Shown: positions 12,389-23,428 of the stretch, one piece after another
Position numbering within the stretch: position 1 is the first letter of the stretch
Layout: every line of letters starts with the position of its first letter
Source: Atherinomorus stipes
Taxonomy: Eukaryota > Chordata > Actinopteri > Atheriniformes > Atherinidae
Length of the DNA stretch: 64,000 nt
Direction: 5' to 3'
Assembly: GCA_023101725.1 (NCBI GenBank)
Contig: JALJCO010007076.1
Span: forward strand, 1 to 64,000
The notes under the pieces: model-generated
Told to the model about the DNA's origin: nothing
The model's database searches: none
The model's input: only the letters and a program-made list of their open reading frames with translations
Program-made: the position numbers and the translations under genes

Positions 12389-13987
12389 ATGTCTCATTCG
12401 GCAGAGAAAGAATCCTCCATCTCTTCCCACAAAACTCACTCTTCAAAGAAATCAAGTAAGTCATCAACAAGTATGGCGGCGTTAAATGCCCGGGCAAAAG
12501 CGGAGGCAGCAGCCAAAAGAGCAGCATTTGCACAGAAGCAAATCGAAATGAAAGTGGAAAAATCACGTTTAGAGGCCACTTTAGAAGCACTCCAGCAGCA
12601 ATGTGATGCCGAAGCAGCCATGGCAGAGGCTAATGTGTCGAAGCTGCAGCAAATCAGCTAGAGGAAGAACGTATGAGTCAGTGTTTTCCTCAATCCGCTG
12701 ATCCCGTAGAACGCTGCAGTGACTATGTTAACCGTCACTTTTTTGTTAAGGATGAAACAATCCCACCAGTTACAGTGGTGCCTAATCAGACAACAGGGGA
12801 GGAGCCATTCTGTCAGCTCAAGCCAGAGCTCGATACATCTACTGCTGGTTGTAGACAAATCAGATCAGAGCCAAATTACAAACACAGCTTCATCCCTTAC
12901 ACTACGGAAAGTTTCCCGGACTACAAAACACTACCATGTTCCAGACCTCAGACATACGTGCAAGAAAGAGCAGACATATCTGATATCACCAGGTTCCTAG
13001 CCAGACGGAGTTGCTCTCTGGAGGACTCACACGGTTCAGTGATAAACCAGGTGACTCTGGGCATGGAAATCCACGTTCGAGAATGCTATCAATGGTCTAC
13101 AGCTAACAGCTAGTGAAGAGCTTGACCTGTTGACCAAGTGGTTAGGCCATGAGTCCTCACAACATGCTAAGCGCATTCGAGCAGTGCATATTAATGACCC
13201 TGCCCATGGAATATGTAAAATCTGGGAGCGACTCCAGCGGTGTTACGGGTCGCCTGAGGCATTAGAAAAGGCTCTGCTCGATAGACTTGACTGCTTTCCC
13301 AAGGTTTCTAATAAGGATCCACAGCTACTGCGCGACCTTGGAGATTTACTCCTGGAGATTGATTCAGCTAAGAGAGAAGGCTACATTCCAGGCTTGTCAT
13401 ACCCTCGATACAGCACGTGGAATCCATCCTATAGTAGATAAACTTCCATTCCCTTGCAGGAAAAATGGATGGTAAATGCATCAAAGTACAAACAGGAACA
13501 TTTGGTGTCCTTCCCTCCATTCTCTGAATTCGTTATGCTCATCAATCGGGAAGCTGACATGCGAAATGACCCCAGCTTTAGGCCTTCTGTCCCAACCACG
13601 ATCACATCCCTGAAGGCAACTAAATACATAGGAAAACATGAAAAGAGAGAACCTATCTCAGTTCACAGAATGGAAGTGACAAACTCCAGCCCTAAACAGA
13701 CCTCCGATAAGTCAGCTGATGATCCCAACAAAGAGTGCCCCATCCATAAAAAACCTCATGCACTTAGAAAATGCAGAGCATTCAGAGAAAAAACCCTAGA
13801 AGACCGTAGAGCTTATCTGAAACAGAACAAAATCTGCTTTCGATGTTGTGCATCTTCCAGCCATCAAGCAAAGAATTGTAAGGTGGAGATCCAATGCACA
13901 GAATGCGGCAGTGACTCGCATGTCACTGCTCTTCATGCTGGCCCCTGCACCCTGGGCAGCCCAAACTCTTTCAGAGCCTGCAGCTGA
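12389..13987 (+). pseudogene. gag: BEL/Pao gag, frame broken about six times
   Basis: Gag forms the virus-like particle and binds the element RNA in the cytoplasm. The first ATG, at 12,389, begins a Ser/Lys-rich leader followed by an Ala/Glu/Lys-rich probable coiled coil (about residues 30-85), which stops at 12,661. Coding similarity then continues in other frames: 12,662-13,007 (frame of 12,673), a short piece to about 13,056, then 13,058-13,402 and 13,454-13,942. The piece around 13,130-13,440 carries the DUF1759-like region (WLG..., KIWERLQRCYGSPEALEKALLDRL). The last piece has the Cys/His knuckle region (CPIHKKPHALRKC, CFRCC, CTECGS, near 13,735-13,920). Frame changes are seen at about 12,635-12,655, 13,006, 13,056, 13,403, 13,453 and 13,943, each consistent with a single base gained or lost, several in short base runs. 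They may be real or assembly errors. Confidence 0.85.
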
Positions 13988-15713
13988 GGATGGCGGGGAG
14001 CAAGAGCAGACATCAACAATCGCCACTTCTACCTGTACACAAATCTGCGGAAACGATGTCCACAGCTACTCGTGTGCCAAGATCTGTCTTGTGTCAGTTT
14101 ATGCCAAGGGAAATCGCAACAATAGGATTAAGGCATATGTGATTTTGGATGACCAGAGCAACAGGTCTCTGGCAAGATCTTCCTTCTTCAACACATTTGG
14201 CATCACTAACGACTCTTCACCATACACTCTGAAAACATGTGCAGGGGTGCTGGACGTAACTGGTAGAAGAGCTAGCAATTTTGTCGTGGAGTCAGCCGAT
14301 GGGCAAGTTTGTTTGGACTTGCCAACACTCATTGAATGTGACATGCTTCCTGACAATCGTAATGAGATTCCAACTCCGAAGGCAGCTGAACACCACCCCC
14401 ATCTTCGGGACATTGTCACCGAAATTCCAGAACTCGACCCTCACGCTGAAATCCTACTTCTCTTGGGAAGAGACATTATACAGGCCCACAAAGTGCTAGA
14501 AACACGCAATGGTCCTCCAAATGCTCCCTTTGCACAAAAGCTGGTGCTGGGATGGGTCATCATTGGCAATGTCTGCCTGGATGGAGTGCATAAGCCCGAA
14601 AACGTTGATGTTCTGAAAACCAACATCTTGGACAACGGCCGACCTAGCCTCTTCATTCCATGCAATAACAGCATCCAGGTCAAGGGCGAGTTTGGGCACC
14701 AGGTCCAGCATAATGTTAGTTCTCTTGCTAATAGATCACAGCCCAAACCACACCAAGCTGAAATCATTGGTGACTCCATCTACCAGTGCACAAGTTCCGA
14801 TGAGAAACCTGGCTATTCAATAGAAGAACGAGCCTTCCTCCAAATAATGGACAAGGACGTCTACCAAGACTGCTCCAACAGTTGGGTTGCGCCATCGCCC
14901 TTTCGTTCACCCAGACCACGCCTCCCCAACAATAAGCAACAAGCCAAGCAGCGTCTTGCTTCAGTCAGCCGAATGTTGACGAAAAAACCTGAAATGAGAA
15001 AAGATTTCAAAGATTTTATGCAGAAAATATTTGAGAATGGCCATGCAGAGCTAGCCCCTCCCCTCAGAGATCAGGAAGAGTGCTGGTATCTTCCCTTTTT
15101 CGGTGTGTATCACCCGCGTAAACCCGACCAGATACGGGTAGTCTTTGATTCCAGTGCACGCCACAATGGGGTATCATTGAACGATGTTCTGCTGTCTGGC
15201 CCAAATCTGAACAACAGCTTACTAGGAGTCCTGATACGGTTCCGCGAAGATCAAGTAGCTGTTATGGCAGATATTAAGCAGATGTTCCACTGCTTTTTGG
15301 TCAGGGAAGATCACCGCAATTTCTTACGTTTCCTGTGGCATGAGAACAATGACATGGAACGCCCAGTGGTGGAATATCGCATGTCAGTCCATGTTTTTGG
15401 AAACAGTCCATCACCAGCTGTGGCGATATATGGACTCAGAAAGGCCTCCAGAGAAAATGACGACGCAGACACAACATGCCTCGTGGAACGACACTTCTAT
15501 GTTGATGATGGGCTTGCCTCTTTCCCATCTGAGGCCAAAGCCATCAGTGTTCTCAAAGGAGCTCAAGAAACCCTTGCCTTGTCTAACTTGCGATTGCACA
15601 AGATAGCATCTAATCATGCAAACGTCATGATGGCATTTCCCAAAGAGGACTTGGCATCCGGTTTGAAGGACCTGGATCTCAGGGCAGACACTCCACCAAT
15701 GCAGAGGGTCTAG
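13848..15713 (+). CDS. pol: BEL/Pao pol part 1: aspartic protease and reverse transcriptase
   Basis: This 621-codon frame becomes homologous to the family from about 13,944 (the Gag/Pro junction); the ATG at 13,848 lies in the overlap with the gag frame and is probably not a true start. The retropepsin-like protease (DUF1758/A17-type region) has its active-site motif VILDDQS at residues 98-104, followed by GRR and a later LLLGRD segment (about residues 205-210). Reverse transcriptase follows: WYLPFFGVYHP (about 407-417), VVFDSSA (431-437), VMADIKQMF with the first catalytic Asp at 475, GNSPSPAVA, and the YVDD box at 551-554 with the catalytic pair D553/D554. All three RT aspartates are present. 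The frame ends at TAG 15,711-15,713, where homology continues in another frame, so this is a break and not a natural end. Confidence 0.9.
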   Translation: MHLPAIKQRIVRWRSNAQNAAVTRMSLLFMLAPAPWAAQTLSEPAAEDGGEQEQTSTIATSTCTQICGNDVHSYSCAKICLVSVYAKGNRNNRIKAYVILDDQSNRSLARSSFFNTFGITNDSSPYTLKTCAGVLDVTGRRASNFVVESADGQVCLDLPTLIECDMLPDNRNEIPTPKAAEHHPHLRDIVTEIPELDPHAEILLLLGRDIIQAHKVLETRNGPPNAPFAQKLVLGWVIIGNVCLDGVHKPENVDVLKTNILDNGRPSLFIPCNNSIQVKGEFGHQVQHNVSSLANRSQPKPHQAEIIGDSIYQCTSSDEKPGYSIEERAFLQIMDKDVYQDCSNSWVAPSPFRSPRPRLPNNKQQAKQRLASVSRMLTKKPEMRKDFKDFMQKIFENGHAELAPPLRDQEECWYLPFFGVYHPRKPDQIRVVFDSSARHNGVSLNDVLLSGPNLNNSLLGVLIRFREDQVAVMADIKQMFHCFLVREDHRNFLRFLWHENNDMERPVVEYRMSVHVFGNSPSPAVAIYGLRKASRENDDADTTCLVERHFYVDDGLASFPSEAKAISVLKGAQETLALSNLRLHKIASNHANVMMAFPKEDLASGLKDLDLRADTPPMQRV

Positions 15714-18148
15714 GCATAAGTTGGGATGTTGCCTCAGACCAGTTTACCTTTCAAGTGTCAACCACTGAGAAACCCTACACTCGCAGAGGGGTTTTATCAA
15801 CCATAAACAGTCTTTATGACCCGCTTGGATTTGCAGCTCCAGTTAGCATCCAGGGCAGAGCATTGCTCCGACAGCTAACAACGGAAGCTTGCGATTGGGA
15901 TGAACCCTTGCCTGAACAGTTGTTCAAGGAATGGCATGAGTGGAAAACCACATTAAAACATCTTGAAGGTGTAAAAATCCCAAGAATGTACACCTCCATC
16001 TCCCCAAGTGATGCAGCAAAGAGGGAACTTTGCATCTTCTGTGACGCCTCTACCCAAGCTATTGCAGCTGCAGCATACATCAAGACCACAGACTCAGAGG
16101 GCAAGTGTGAACTTGGGTTTATGTTTGGTAAGGCAAAGCTTACCCCACAACACGGACTGACAATTCCAAGACTCGAACTCTGTGCGGCTGTCCTAGCTGT
16201 TGAAATTGCCGACATGATCACAGAAGAAACAGACATTCCCTTTCATTCTTTGAGGTTCTTCACGGATAGCAAAGTGGTGCTTGGTTACATACGGAATGAG
16301 TCCAGAAGATTCTACATTTACGTAGGTAACCGAGTCCAGAGAATTCGGAAATCGTCTACTCCTGAACAATGGAGTTATGTTCCCACAGACATGAATCCAG
16401 CTGATGGTGGGTCAAGGTCTATTCCAGCAAATGCATTAATGTCCAGCAAATGGCTTAAGGGTCCAGACTTTCTGTTGAGGCAAAACTGCAGTGAAATGGA
16501 AACGCATCCATCTTACGAACTAGTTGACCCAGAGTTGGACCCAGAGGTCCGTTCTGTGGTGACAGCTCGAGCAACTCAGGTCACAGAGGCAACGCTGAAT
16601 CCAAAACGGTTCGAGCACTTCTCATCTTGGAGATCACTGTTTAGAACAGTAGCAAGACTGGTCCACATTGCCAAGTGCTACAAAAGAGAGCAGCGAGACA
16701 CCACTTGTAGAGGCTGGCACATGTGCAGATGTCTGAAACCGGAAGACTTTAACAAAGCAAAGGATGTCATCATGCGCTGTATTCAACGCCAGTCTTTCCC
16801 AGAAACTTTCACCTGCTTAGAAGCTGGAGAAGAAACTGTCAAGCACGACCAGTTGAGGAAGTTGTCTCCCTACATTGATAAAAATGGGTGCCTTAGAGTC
16901 GGAGGACGGTTGTCACACGCCAGCATCGAGAGTGATGAAAGGAACCCACTAATCCTACCTGGCCGTCACTACATAACAACCTTGATCATACGTCACTACC
17001 ATCTGCAAGTACAGCATCAAGGTCGTCATTTTACAGAGGGGGCTATAAGGTCAGCTGGTCTTTGGATTATTGGGGGCAAGCGTTGCATCAGTACTACCAT
17101 TCATAACTGCGTGACCTGTCGCAAGTTGAGGTGGAAGACAGAGAAACAAAAGATGGCGGATCTACCCATTGATCGTTTGAATACATGTCCTCCATTCTCT
17201 TACGTTGGCATCGATGTGTTTGGACCATGGCCAGTTTCTTTCCGCCGGACGCGTGGAGGCTGTGCCAACAATAAACGATGGGCAGTCATTTTTACATGCC
17301 TGAGCACCAGAGCTATCCACATCGAGGCAATAGAGTCCATGGACTCTTCAAGCTTCATCAACGCGTTACGACGATTCCTTTCTATTCGTGGACCAGTGAA
17401 GCAGCTAAGGTCTGACTGTGGGACAAACTTCCTAGGTGCATGCAAGGAGCTTGGGATTACTGCACGGCATTGCAACAATCAGGAAATTCAAGACTTTCTT
17501 TTGGACAATGGATGCACGTGGGTTTTCAACCCTCCTCATGCATCACACATGGGAGGTAGCTGGGAACGTATGATCGGCATCACAAAGCGTATCCTGGATG
17601 CAATGTTCCTGAGCGTTCCAAGCCAGCGGTTAACCCACGAAGTGCTCATCACGTTCCTAGCAGAAGTAACTGCTATTGTTAACTCCCGTCCACTGGTTCC
17701 AGTGACTTCAGACCCAGATTTTCCCTTTGTTCTCACACCAGCGACTCTACTTACTCAAAAAGTAGGAGCTCCACCAGTTCCACCGGGGGCCTTTAATGAA
17801 AGTGACCTGCACAGACGCCAGTGGAGGCAAGTGCAGCATCTTTCAAATGTCTTCTGGCATCGCTGGAGGAGTGAGTATCTTCCAACATTGCAGACTCGCA
17901 GGAAGTGGCAGTCTGCCAGACCTAACCTGCAAGAAGGAGACCTTGTTCTTCTTAAGGACAGTCAAGTCAAGAGAAGTCACTGGCCAATGGGCATAGTGTT
18001 GAAGACCTTTCCCAGTGATGATGGTAAGGTGAGGAAAGTTGAACTGAAGGTTGCTTCAGGAGGTGTGTGCAAGACCTTCTTAAGACCTGTTACGGACCTT
18101 GTCCTCCTACTGCCAACTGCTAAGGACTCTAATGGGGATAGGAAGTAG
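15710..18148 (+). CDS. pol: BEL/Pao pol part 2: RT thumb, RNase H, integrase, DUF5641
   Basis: The frame is open from 15,710 and the first ATG is at 15,755 (797 codons); similarity extends upstream of that ATG, so the ATG is not the biological start. Numbering from it, YDPLGFAAP (about 21-29) begins the Pao-specific region. RNase H motifs are FCDAS (D97), IPRLELC (E141), TDSKVV (D171) and VPTDMNPADGGSR. The integrase zinc-binding region has H414 and H416 with C452 and C455. The catalytic core has D487 (GIDVFGPW), D554 (SDCGTNF) and E604 (SWERMIG), so all three acidic residues are kept. The C-terminal DUF5641-like domain (HRWRSEYLPTLQ, then LVLLKD and WPMGIV) ends at TAG 18,146-18,148. No inactivating change is visible in this frame. 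Confidence 0.92.
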   Translation, partial: LGISWDVASDQFTFQVSTTEKPYTRRGVLSTINSLYDPLGFAAPVSIQGRALLRQLTTEACDWDEPLPEQLFKEWHEWKTTLKHLEGVKIPRMYTSISPSDAAKRELCIFCDASTQAIAAAAYIKTTDSEGKCELGFMFGKAKLTPQHGLTIPRLELCAAVLAVEIADMITEETDIPFHSLRFFTDSKVVLGYIRNESRRFYIYVGNRVQRIRKSSTPEQWSYVPTDMNPADGGSRSIPANALMSSKWLKGPDFLLRQNCSEMETHPSYELVDPELDPEVRSVVTARATQVTEATLNPKRFEHFSSWRSLFRTVARLVHIAKCYKREQRDTTCRGWHMCRCLKPEDFNKAKDVIMRCIQRQSFPETFTCLEAGEETVKHDQLRKLSPYIDKNGCLRVGGRLSHASIESDERNPLILPGRHYITTLIIRHYHLQVQHQGRHFTEGAIRSAGLWIIGGKRCISTTIHNCVTCRKLRWKTEKQKMADLPIDRLNTCPPFSYVGIDVFGPWPVSFRRTRGGCANNKRWAVIFTCLSTRAIHIEAIESMDSSSFINALRRFLSIRGPVKQLRSDCGTNFLGACKELGITARHCNNQEIQDFLLDNGCTWVFNPPHASHMGGSWERMIGITKRILDAMFLSVPSQRLTHEVLITFLAEVTAIVNSRPLVPVTSDPDFPFVLTPATLLTQKVGAPPVPPGAFNESDLHRRQWRQVQHLSNVFWHRWRSEYLPTLQTRRKWQSARPNLQEGDLVLLKDSQVKRSHWPMGIVLKTFPSDDGKVRKVELKVASGGVCKTFLRPVTDLVLLLPTAKDSNGDRK

Positions 18149-18176
18149 TTGGAGTGTTTTGACATCCAATGATGTC

Positions 18177-18186
18177 AGGCGGGGAG
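18177..18186 (+). promoter_or_regulatory. Polypurine tract of BEL/Pao element
   Basis: AGGCGGGGAG directly abuts the TG of the right LTR. A purine-rich tract here primes plus-strand DNA synthesis in LTR retrotransposons. It is short and contains one C, but its position is exact. Confidence 0.75.
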
Positions 18187-18657
18187 TGTGCCGACAGTTA
18201 TACTTCCCAGCCAGTGGTGGCGCTGTTGCACATTACGTTTTGTGTTCAATGTTATTCCTCTGTCAGAAGAGGTTAAGGAGCACATGTAACAGTAACCGGC
18301 ATGGCTGCCTTTCTGTTGTGATGCAATCCTCATCCATCCATGCTTGTTATGCCACAGAGAGCATTCCTTGTGAGTATTTTGTAACAGATAGATAAGTAGG
18401 ATAACCTTTACTGTATCATTTTGAAGCATTTTGTTAAAGTTAATAGAAATGATTATACTTTATAATTCTTTATAGTTTAGTGAATTGCTAAATATGTAGA
18501 TTGAGTTGCTCACGTACAACTTCTGTTTCTGTTATAGTTTTTACCTGTCAACAATGTGAAGGATACGTCAATAAAGAAGACATACATCTGACATTTTGTT
18601 GTGGAGTTTACCTGTCTGCATAGCTGTACCCTGACTACATACAGTGAGGGCAGAACA
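18187..18657 (+). repeat. 3' LTR of BEL/Pao element
   Basis: 471 bp, read as identical to the left LTR. AATAAA is at 18,570-18,575. It ends GGGCAGAACA and is followed directly by the right target duplication. Confidence 0.95.
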
Positions 18658-18662
18658 ATGAC
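18658..18662. repeat. 5-bp target-site duplication, right copy (ATGAC)
   Basis: Matches 11,862-11,866 exactly and confirms that the element inserted as a unit without later end rearrangement. Confidence 0.93.
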
Positions 18663-19568
<906 letters not shown>

Positions 19569-19937
19569 AAACTAAGTGAGTGATAAAGGCATCCATCTCT
19601 TCTCTTTAACAGAGCGATCTCATGTCTGGTCCCCCTCTAGTCAGCTAAGAGCAAGAATCTGAGGATACAGTTGATGTGGGCTCACCTAAATTGAGAGGCT
19701 TTATGATAAATTGGGTCATGGGGCACCAGTCTGGGCAGAGATCCCTAGACTTCCTCATTCAGTTATTCCTGAGGAATCTGGAGACTGCCCCGAGCCAGCC
19801 GAGAGATATAACCTCCCCAGCAGGCCCGAGGTCTGCCCAAAGGCTTCCTCCCAGTGAGACATACCCAAATCACCTCCCCTATGGGAGATAGAGTATGATC
19901 CACTTCTTCCGGCTATTAAGACATAAACTTATCAGAA

Positions 19938-20950
19938 TTGGACTTTCATATCAATCTGTTGGATGGTTCAAAACCTAACTCTGTTATGGAACTCTGTGTA
20001 CAAACTAAGAGTCAAACCTCAAATTCAATTACAGTTTCTAGGGGTGTACCACAGGGTACAGTTTTTGGACCTCTCCTCTTCATTCTTTATATAAATAAAA
20101 TCACCAAGAATGTTGTCAATGTAAGTTTTCATTTTCATGTAGACCATACAGCCATGTATACCTCAGTATCTACACCTAGCCCGGCTTTCTCTCAGTTGAA
20201 AAGGGCTTTTATATAATAAAGTCAAATTTTTATGATTTAAAACTGATTATAAATGCAACCAAAACCAAATACATGTTGTTCTCAAAAATCTTGAGTCAAA
20301 ACCACAGAAGAATCACCACGCCAAGAAACTGATGGCTGCCACCTTTATGTCAGTATTTGACATAAAGCGGTCATGTTCTATTCATGTATGAATACTGAGG
20401 CTCATCAAAAACTACAAAACACTCAGCCATCATTGTTTTTGTATGCTTGTGTTGGTTGGTCTGACATACATGGTATGTTCTAACTTCTCAACATTCCCCG
20501 AGTTTGCTTCTCTCACATCTTCAATATTTATCATGGAATAACTAAACAATGAACAACTGCAGATCACAAGATCCCTTTCTGTTCAGCTGTTCCTAAGACC
20601 AGAAAGAAAGAAAAAGGCTCAACTATGCTGCTCCTGCAGCCTGGAGTTAACTGGAAAAGGCCTTGAACCGAAGGAGCTGGTCTCACTAAAAGATTCTAAA
20701 AACACCTTAAATTTATGGTCAAAGGTTAATTTAGAGTGTAGCTGCTTTGTTTCATATGTTTTAAATCTTTAGTACTTGTTAACTTTTTAGTTTTTAGCTC
20801 ATGTTTTATGTGTGTTTAGTATGACATCAATAGCTGCAACTTTTCTTTATGTTGCTGCTGACTTGGCCCGGATACTCTTGAAAAACAGATTTTTCATCTA
20901 AATCAGCTAGCTTCCCTGGTTAAAGAAAGGTTAAATAAAAACATGAATGA
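19938..20950 (+). pseudogene. Decayed non-LTR retrotransposon, RT and 3' end
   Basis: The frame 19,938-20,216 encodes a reverse transcriptase palm fragment with VSRGVPQGTVFGPLLF followed by YINKI. Where the (Y/F)ADD box is expected the frame reads HVDHTAMYTS, so the catalytic Asp pair is damaged. Homology continues past the stop (20,240-20,290, ATKTKYMLFS-like). Around 20,600-20,700 a segment reads RKKK.QLCCSCSLELTGKG or AAPAAWS depending on frame, resembling the C-terminal end of such LINEs. The tail near 20,860-20,940 (ACTCTTGAAAAACAGATTTTTCATCT ... GGTTAAATAAA) is a common fish LINE 3' end. It is a 5'-truncated dead copy of a CR1/L2/Rex1-like element; I cannot fix the clade. Confidence 0.7.
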
Positions 20951-20959
20951 AAGGCATCC

Positions 20960-22890
20960 TGGTCAGAAGCCCCAACACCTCACAAGTCTCCTTTGATGTG
21001 GAGAAAAGCAGCAACTCCATTCTGAGCTCCTCCAGTTCTTTTGCCTAAGGGTGAAGCCAGTCTACTTTCAGATCTCACTGCTTTGGTGACAACCCACAGT
21101 TCGTGACCAGAGGTGAGAGCTGGACAGTTGATCAACTGATAAAATTGTCAACCTTCTTCACTTTCTGTTCTCCTCCACATCACTGCAAATGCTGCCCCAA
21201 TCCACTTGTCAATCTCCTGCTCTACTTTGCTTTCACTTGTGAACTGGGAGACGGAACTTTCTGTCAACTGAGAGTGGGAAATCCACCCTTTTCCAACTAT
21301 AAACCATAGTTTGAAAATTTAACCACTTTACATTTAGATAATACATTTACATAAGACTATCTGAAAATAAAAATGCAACAGAAAACCCCTCAACTCCCTG
21401 GCTGGACCTAAAAAATGTGTGCAATGGTTAAATGTTTCATGTGTATACTTTGACAAATTTATCTGCAACTCTTGATATATTGTTAGATAATTGCCAAATG
21501 TTCAAATACACCGTCAGGACATTTAAAAATATCTGTATTTCTCAAACAGTTTTATATTTTCAAACCACAGTAGAAGTAACTCCGTCAGTTTAAAGGTTAC
21601 TTAATTTATCTTTTGTGACAGTTGTTCAACACCATCAAACACATTGCACATGATGTCCAGGAGCACATCATGTAATTGCTGTGCTGCTCCACTTCCTTTA
21701 GTCACAGCAATTTGTAAAATGTCACTCTGAAGCATTGACGGCCATCATCTCCTCCTCGCAAGCAAAATTTTATTAAAATCTAACCACCGCCATCAAATTA
21801 TTGCAGGATACATATGGATGGACACACCAGGGTCAAACCACAGCGTGTTTCCACATTTCATTGCATGGTACAGTTATAAAGTTGATTTAATTTAATTCTT
21901 TTTTGTGTTTTTATGGATAGCTGCTTGGTTTGGCACACGCTAAGTGTCCTTGAGTGTTATTTTTAGCATCTGCCTTGAGTTTCCTCTACAAAGCAAAACA
22001 GCAGCTTTGACAAACAATGTAAATTCACATGGACTCCTGGAAACACCTGCTTCATGTGTGACAGCAAATACTCAGCAGAGAGCTTTGAAGTTTTGACAAT
22101 TGTGAATCACCTTTGTTGTGTGAAGGTTATCTATCCACCTTGAAGTGTTTGTGGATCTTTTTTTTTTTTCTTGCATGAAAAAAATCCATCCCATCATGTG
22201 TTTTAAAAAAAGTTTTCTTGGAGTTACTGCAGTGCTGCAAACTAAATGATTTCAGACAAAAACAGTCAAGGTGAAACACTGGAAAAAATGAAGAGGACAA
22301 ACAGAAAATTAACTCGGACAGCTTCAAAATGAGCTTTCATCGTAGCTTAACTGTTCAGCTTGAAAGACTTGCAGTGAAGAGATTTACAAGCATCAACTTT
22401 TGGCTTAATAATGGTATGATTTTCTTTTTTACACAATGAATGATGGTATGAATGGTATGAATGATGAGAGCAGACGAAGTACTACCTGCCAGTCATAATG
22501 ATAATTAGCTTTTTTTTTTTTTTTTTTTTTTTTAAATTGGGTCAATCACGGCTCACAGAGTTTAAAAGTGGGTGTTCCATAAAGTTTTACTCTTGCATCA
22601 AAGTTTAAAGGTATTCTAGTCTCTGCAGTTCATCATTTTCCTGTGCCTATTAAATACAGTACAAAGGCATGTGGCAGGCATAGTCACACAGACACTTGCC
22701 ACACAGACCCTGCAAAACAGCAAGCTGTCATTTTTTATATTTCAGATTTTATACAGATATAATGCGTTATTTAGATTTTGTTATGGCTGGATAGAGCCAA
22801 GACAGCAGTTTGCCCAGTAAGCTAATCTGGATGTTCCATCGGTATCTTTAGATTTACTTTACATAAAGAACCAAAGCACTGGATGCACCG
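20960..22890. other. Non-coding, nothing recognised except T tract
   Basis: No gene recognised. A T24 tract lies at 22,510-22,533. Short frames at 21,103-21,309 and 22,127-22,327 are not credible. Confidence 0.4.
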
Positions 22891-22892
22891 AC

Positions 22893-23294
22893 TCATTTAA
22901 AATGAGTAGCAAATCTATAATTTGACAGGTAAAAGTGGTATTCATCTGTTGAACTGTCTGTCACAATCTGGTACACTCTGCTAAAGTCTTGAGCCAACCA
23001 TGTCTTTATATTCAGCTCCCAAGGAGCCATACTTCCTCTATAATTTCTTATAATGGTCTTGAGCAATAGTTCTACAGGCTTTCTGAACAGTATGTTAGGC
23101 ACTTTGTTATTTGCAGCCACACAGGACACATTTTGTTCCCATCTGTTACTTGCATCTACAAAAAAGGCCGGAGATAAAGTTTGACAAGCATAAAATTGTA
23201 TTTTTGCCCAAACAAGGTCATTTGCAGAGCTATTTGCCAAAAACTTGGCATCCTTCTGTATGGTGTGTATTATGTCCTTGAGAAATGTGAGCAA
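22893..23294 (-). CDS. Unidentified 133-codon open frame (hypothetical or relic)
   Basis: The minus-strand frame is open for 133 codons and begins at a TTG codon, not ATG, so it is better seen as an open segment than a complete gene. Composition is balanced, with two Trp-containing patches (WAKIQFYAC, MAPWELNIKTWLAQ) and few low-complexity stretches, which is more protein-like than the other orphan frames in this window. I recognise no family, no signal peptide and no membrane segment. It could be an exon remnant, a fragment of a mobile-element protein or chance. A Tc1-type MITE lies 130 bp upstream. No function is assigned. Confidence 0.25.
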   Translation of the reverse strand: MLTFLKDIIHTIQKDAKFLANSSANDLVWAKIQFYACQTLSPAFFVDASNRWEQNVSCVAANNKVPNILFRKPVELLLKTIIRNYRGSMAPWELNIKTWLAQDFSRVYQIVTDSSTDEYHFYLSNYRFATHFK

Positions 23295-23428
23295 AAATAA
23301 AACCCCTCAGCAAATAAAAAGTATCTGAAAGTGATGTTCTATGAACATAATCCAGCAAAGACCTGACACAGGACCTGAGAGATGCATCCAGACCTTCAAC
23401 TGTTCAGACAGTTCCCTGATGTCTCATA

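Larger units (their letters stand above)
11867..18657 (+). mobile_element. Complete BEL/Pao LTR retrotransposon, 6,791 bp
   Basis: The element has two 471-bp LTRs (TG...CA), a 5,849-bp interior, an ATGAC target duplication and a purine-rich tract next to the right LTR. Domain order is Gag, zinc knuckle, aspartic protease, reverse transcriptase, RNase H, integrase, then the C-terminal DUF5641-type domain, which is the BEL/Pao order. No envelope-like frame follows integrase; only 38 bp separate the pol stop from the right LTR. The LTRs look identical, so insertion was recent. The single polyprotein frame expected for the family is broken about seven times, mostly in the gag part, so this copy as given would not make a full Gag-Pol. 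Confidence 0.95.

Noticed and set aside
14099..14779. Minus-strand frames of 106 and 112 codons inside BEL pol
   Set aside because: Shadows of the well-supported plus-strand pol frame.
18149..18186. Space for an envelope gene after integrase
   Set aside because: Only 38 bp separate the pol stop from the 3' LTR, so there is no env-like frame.
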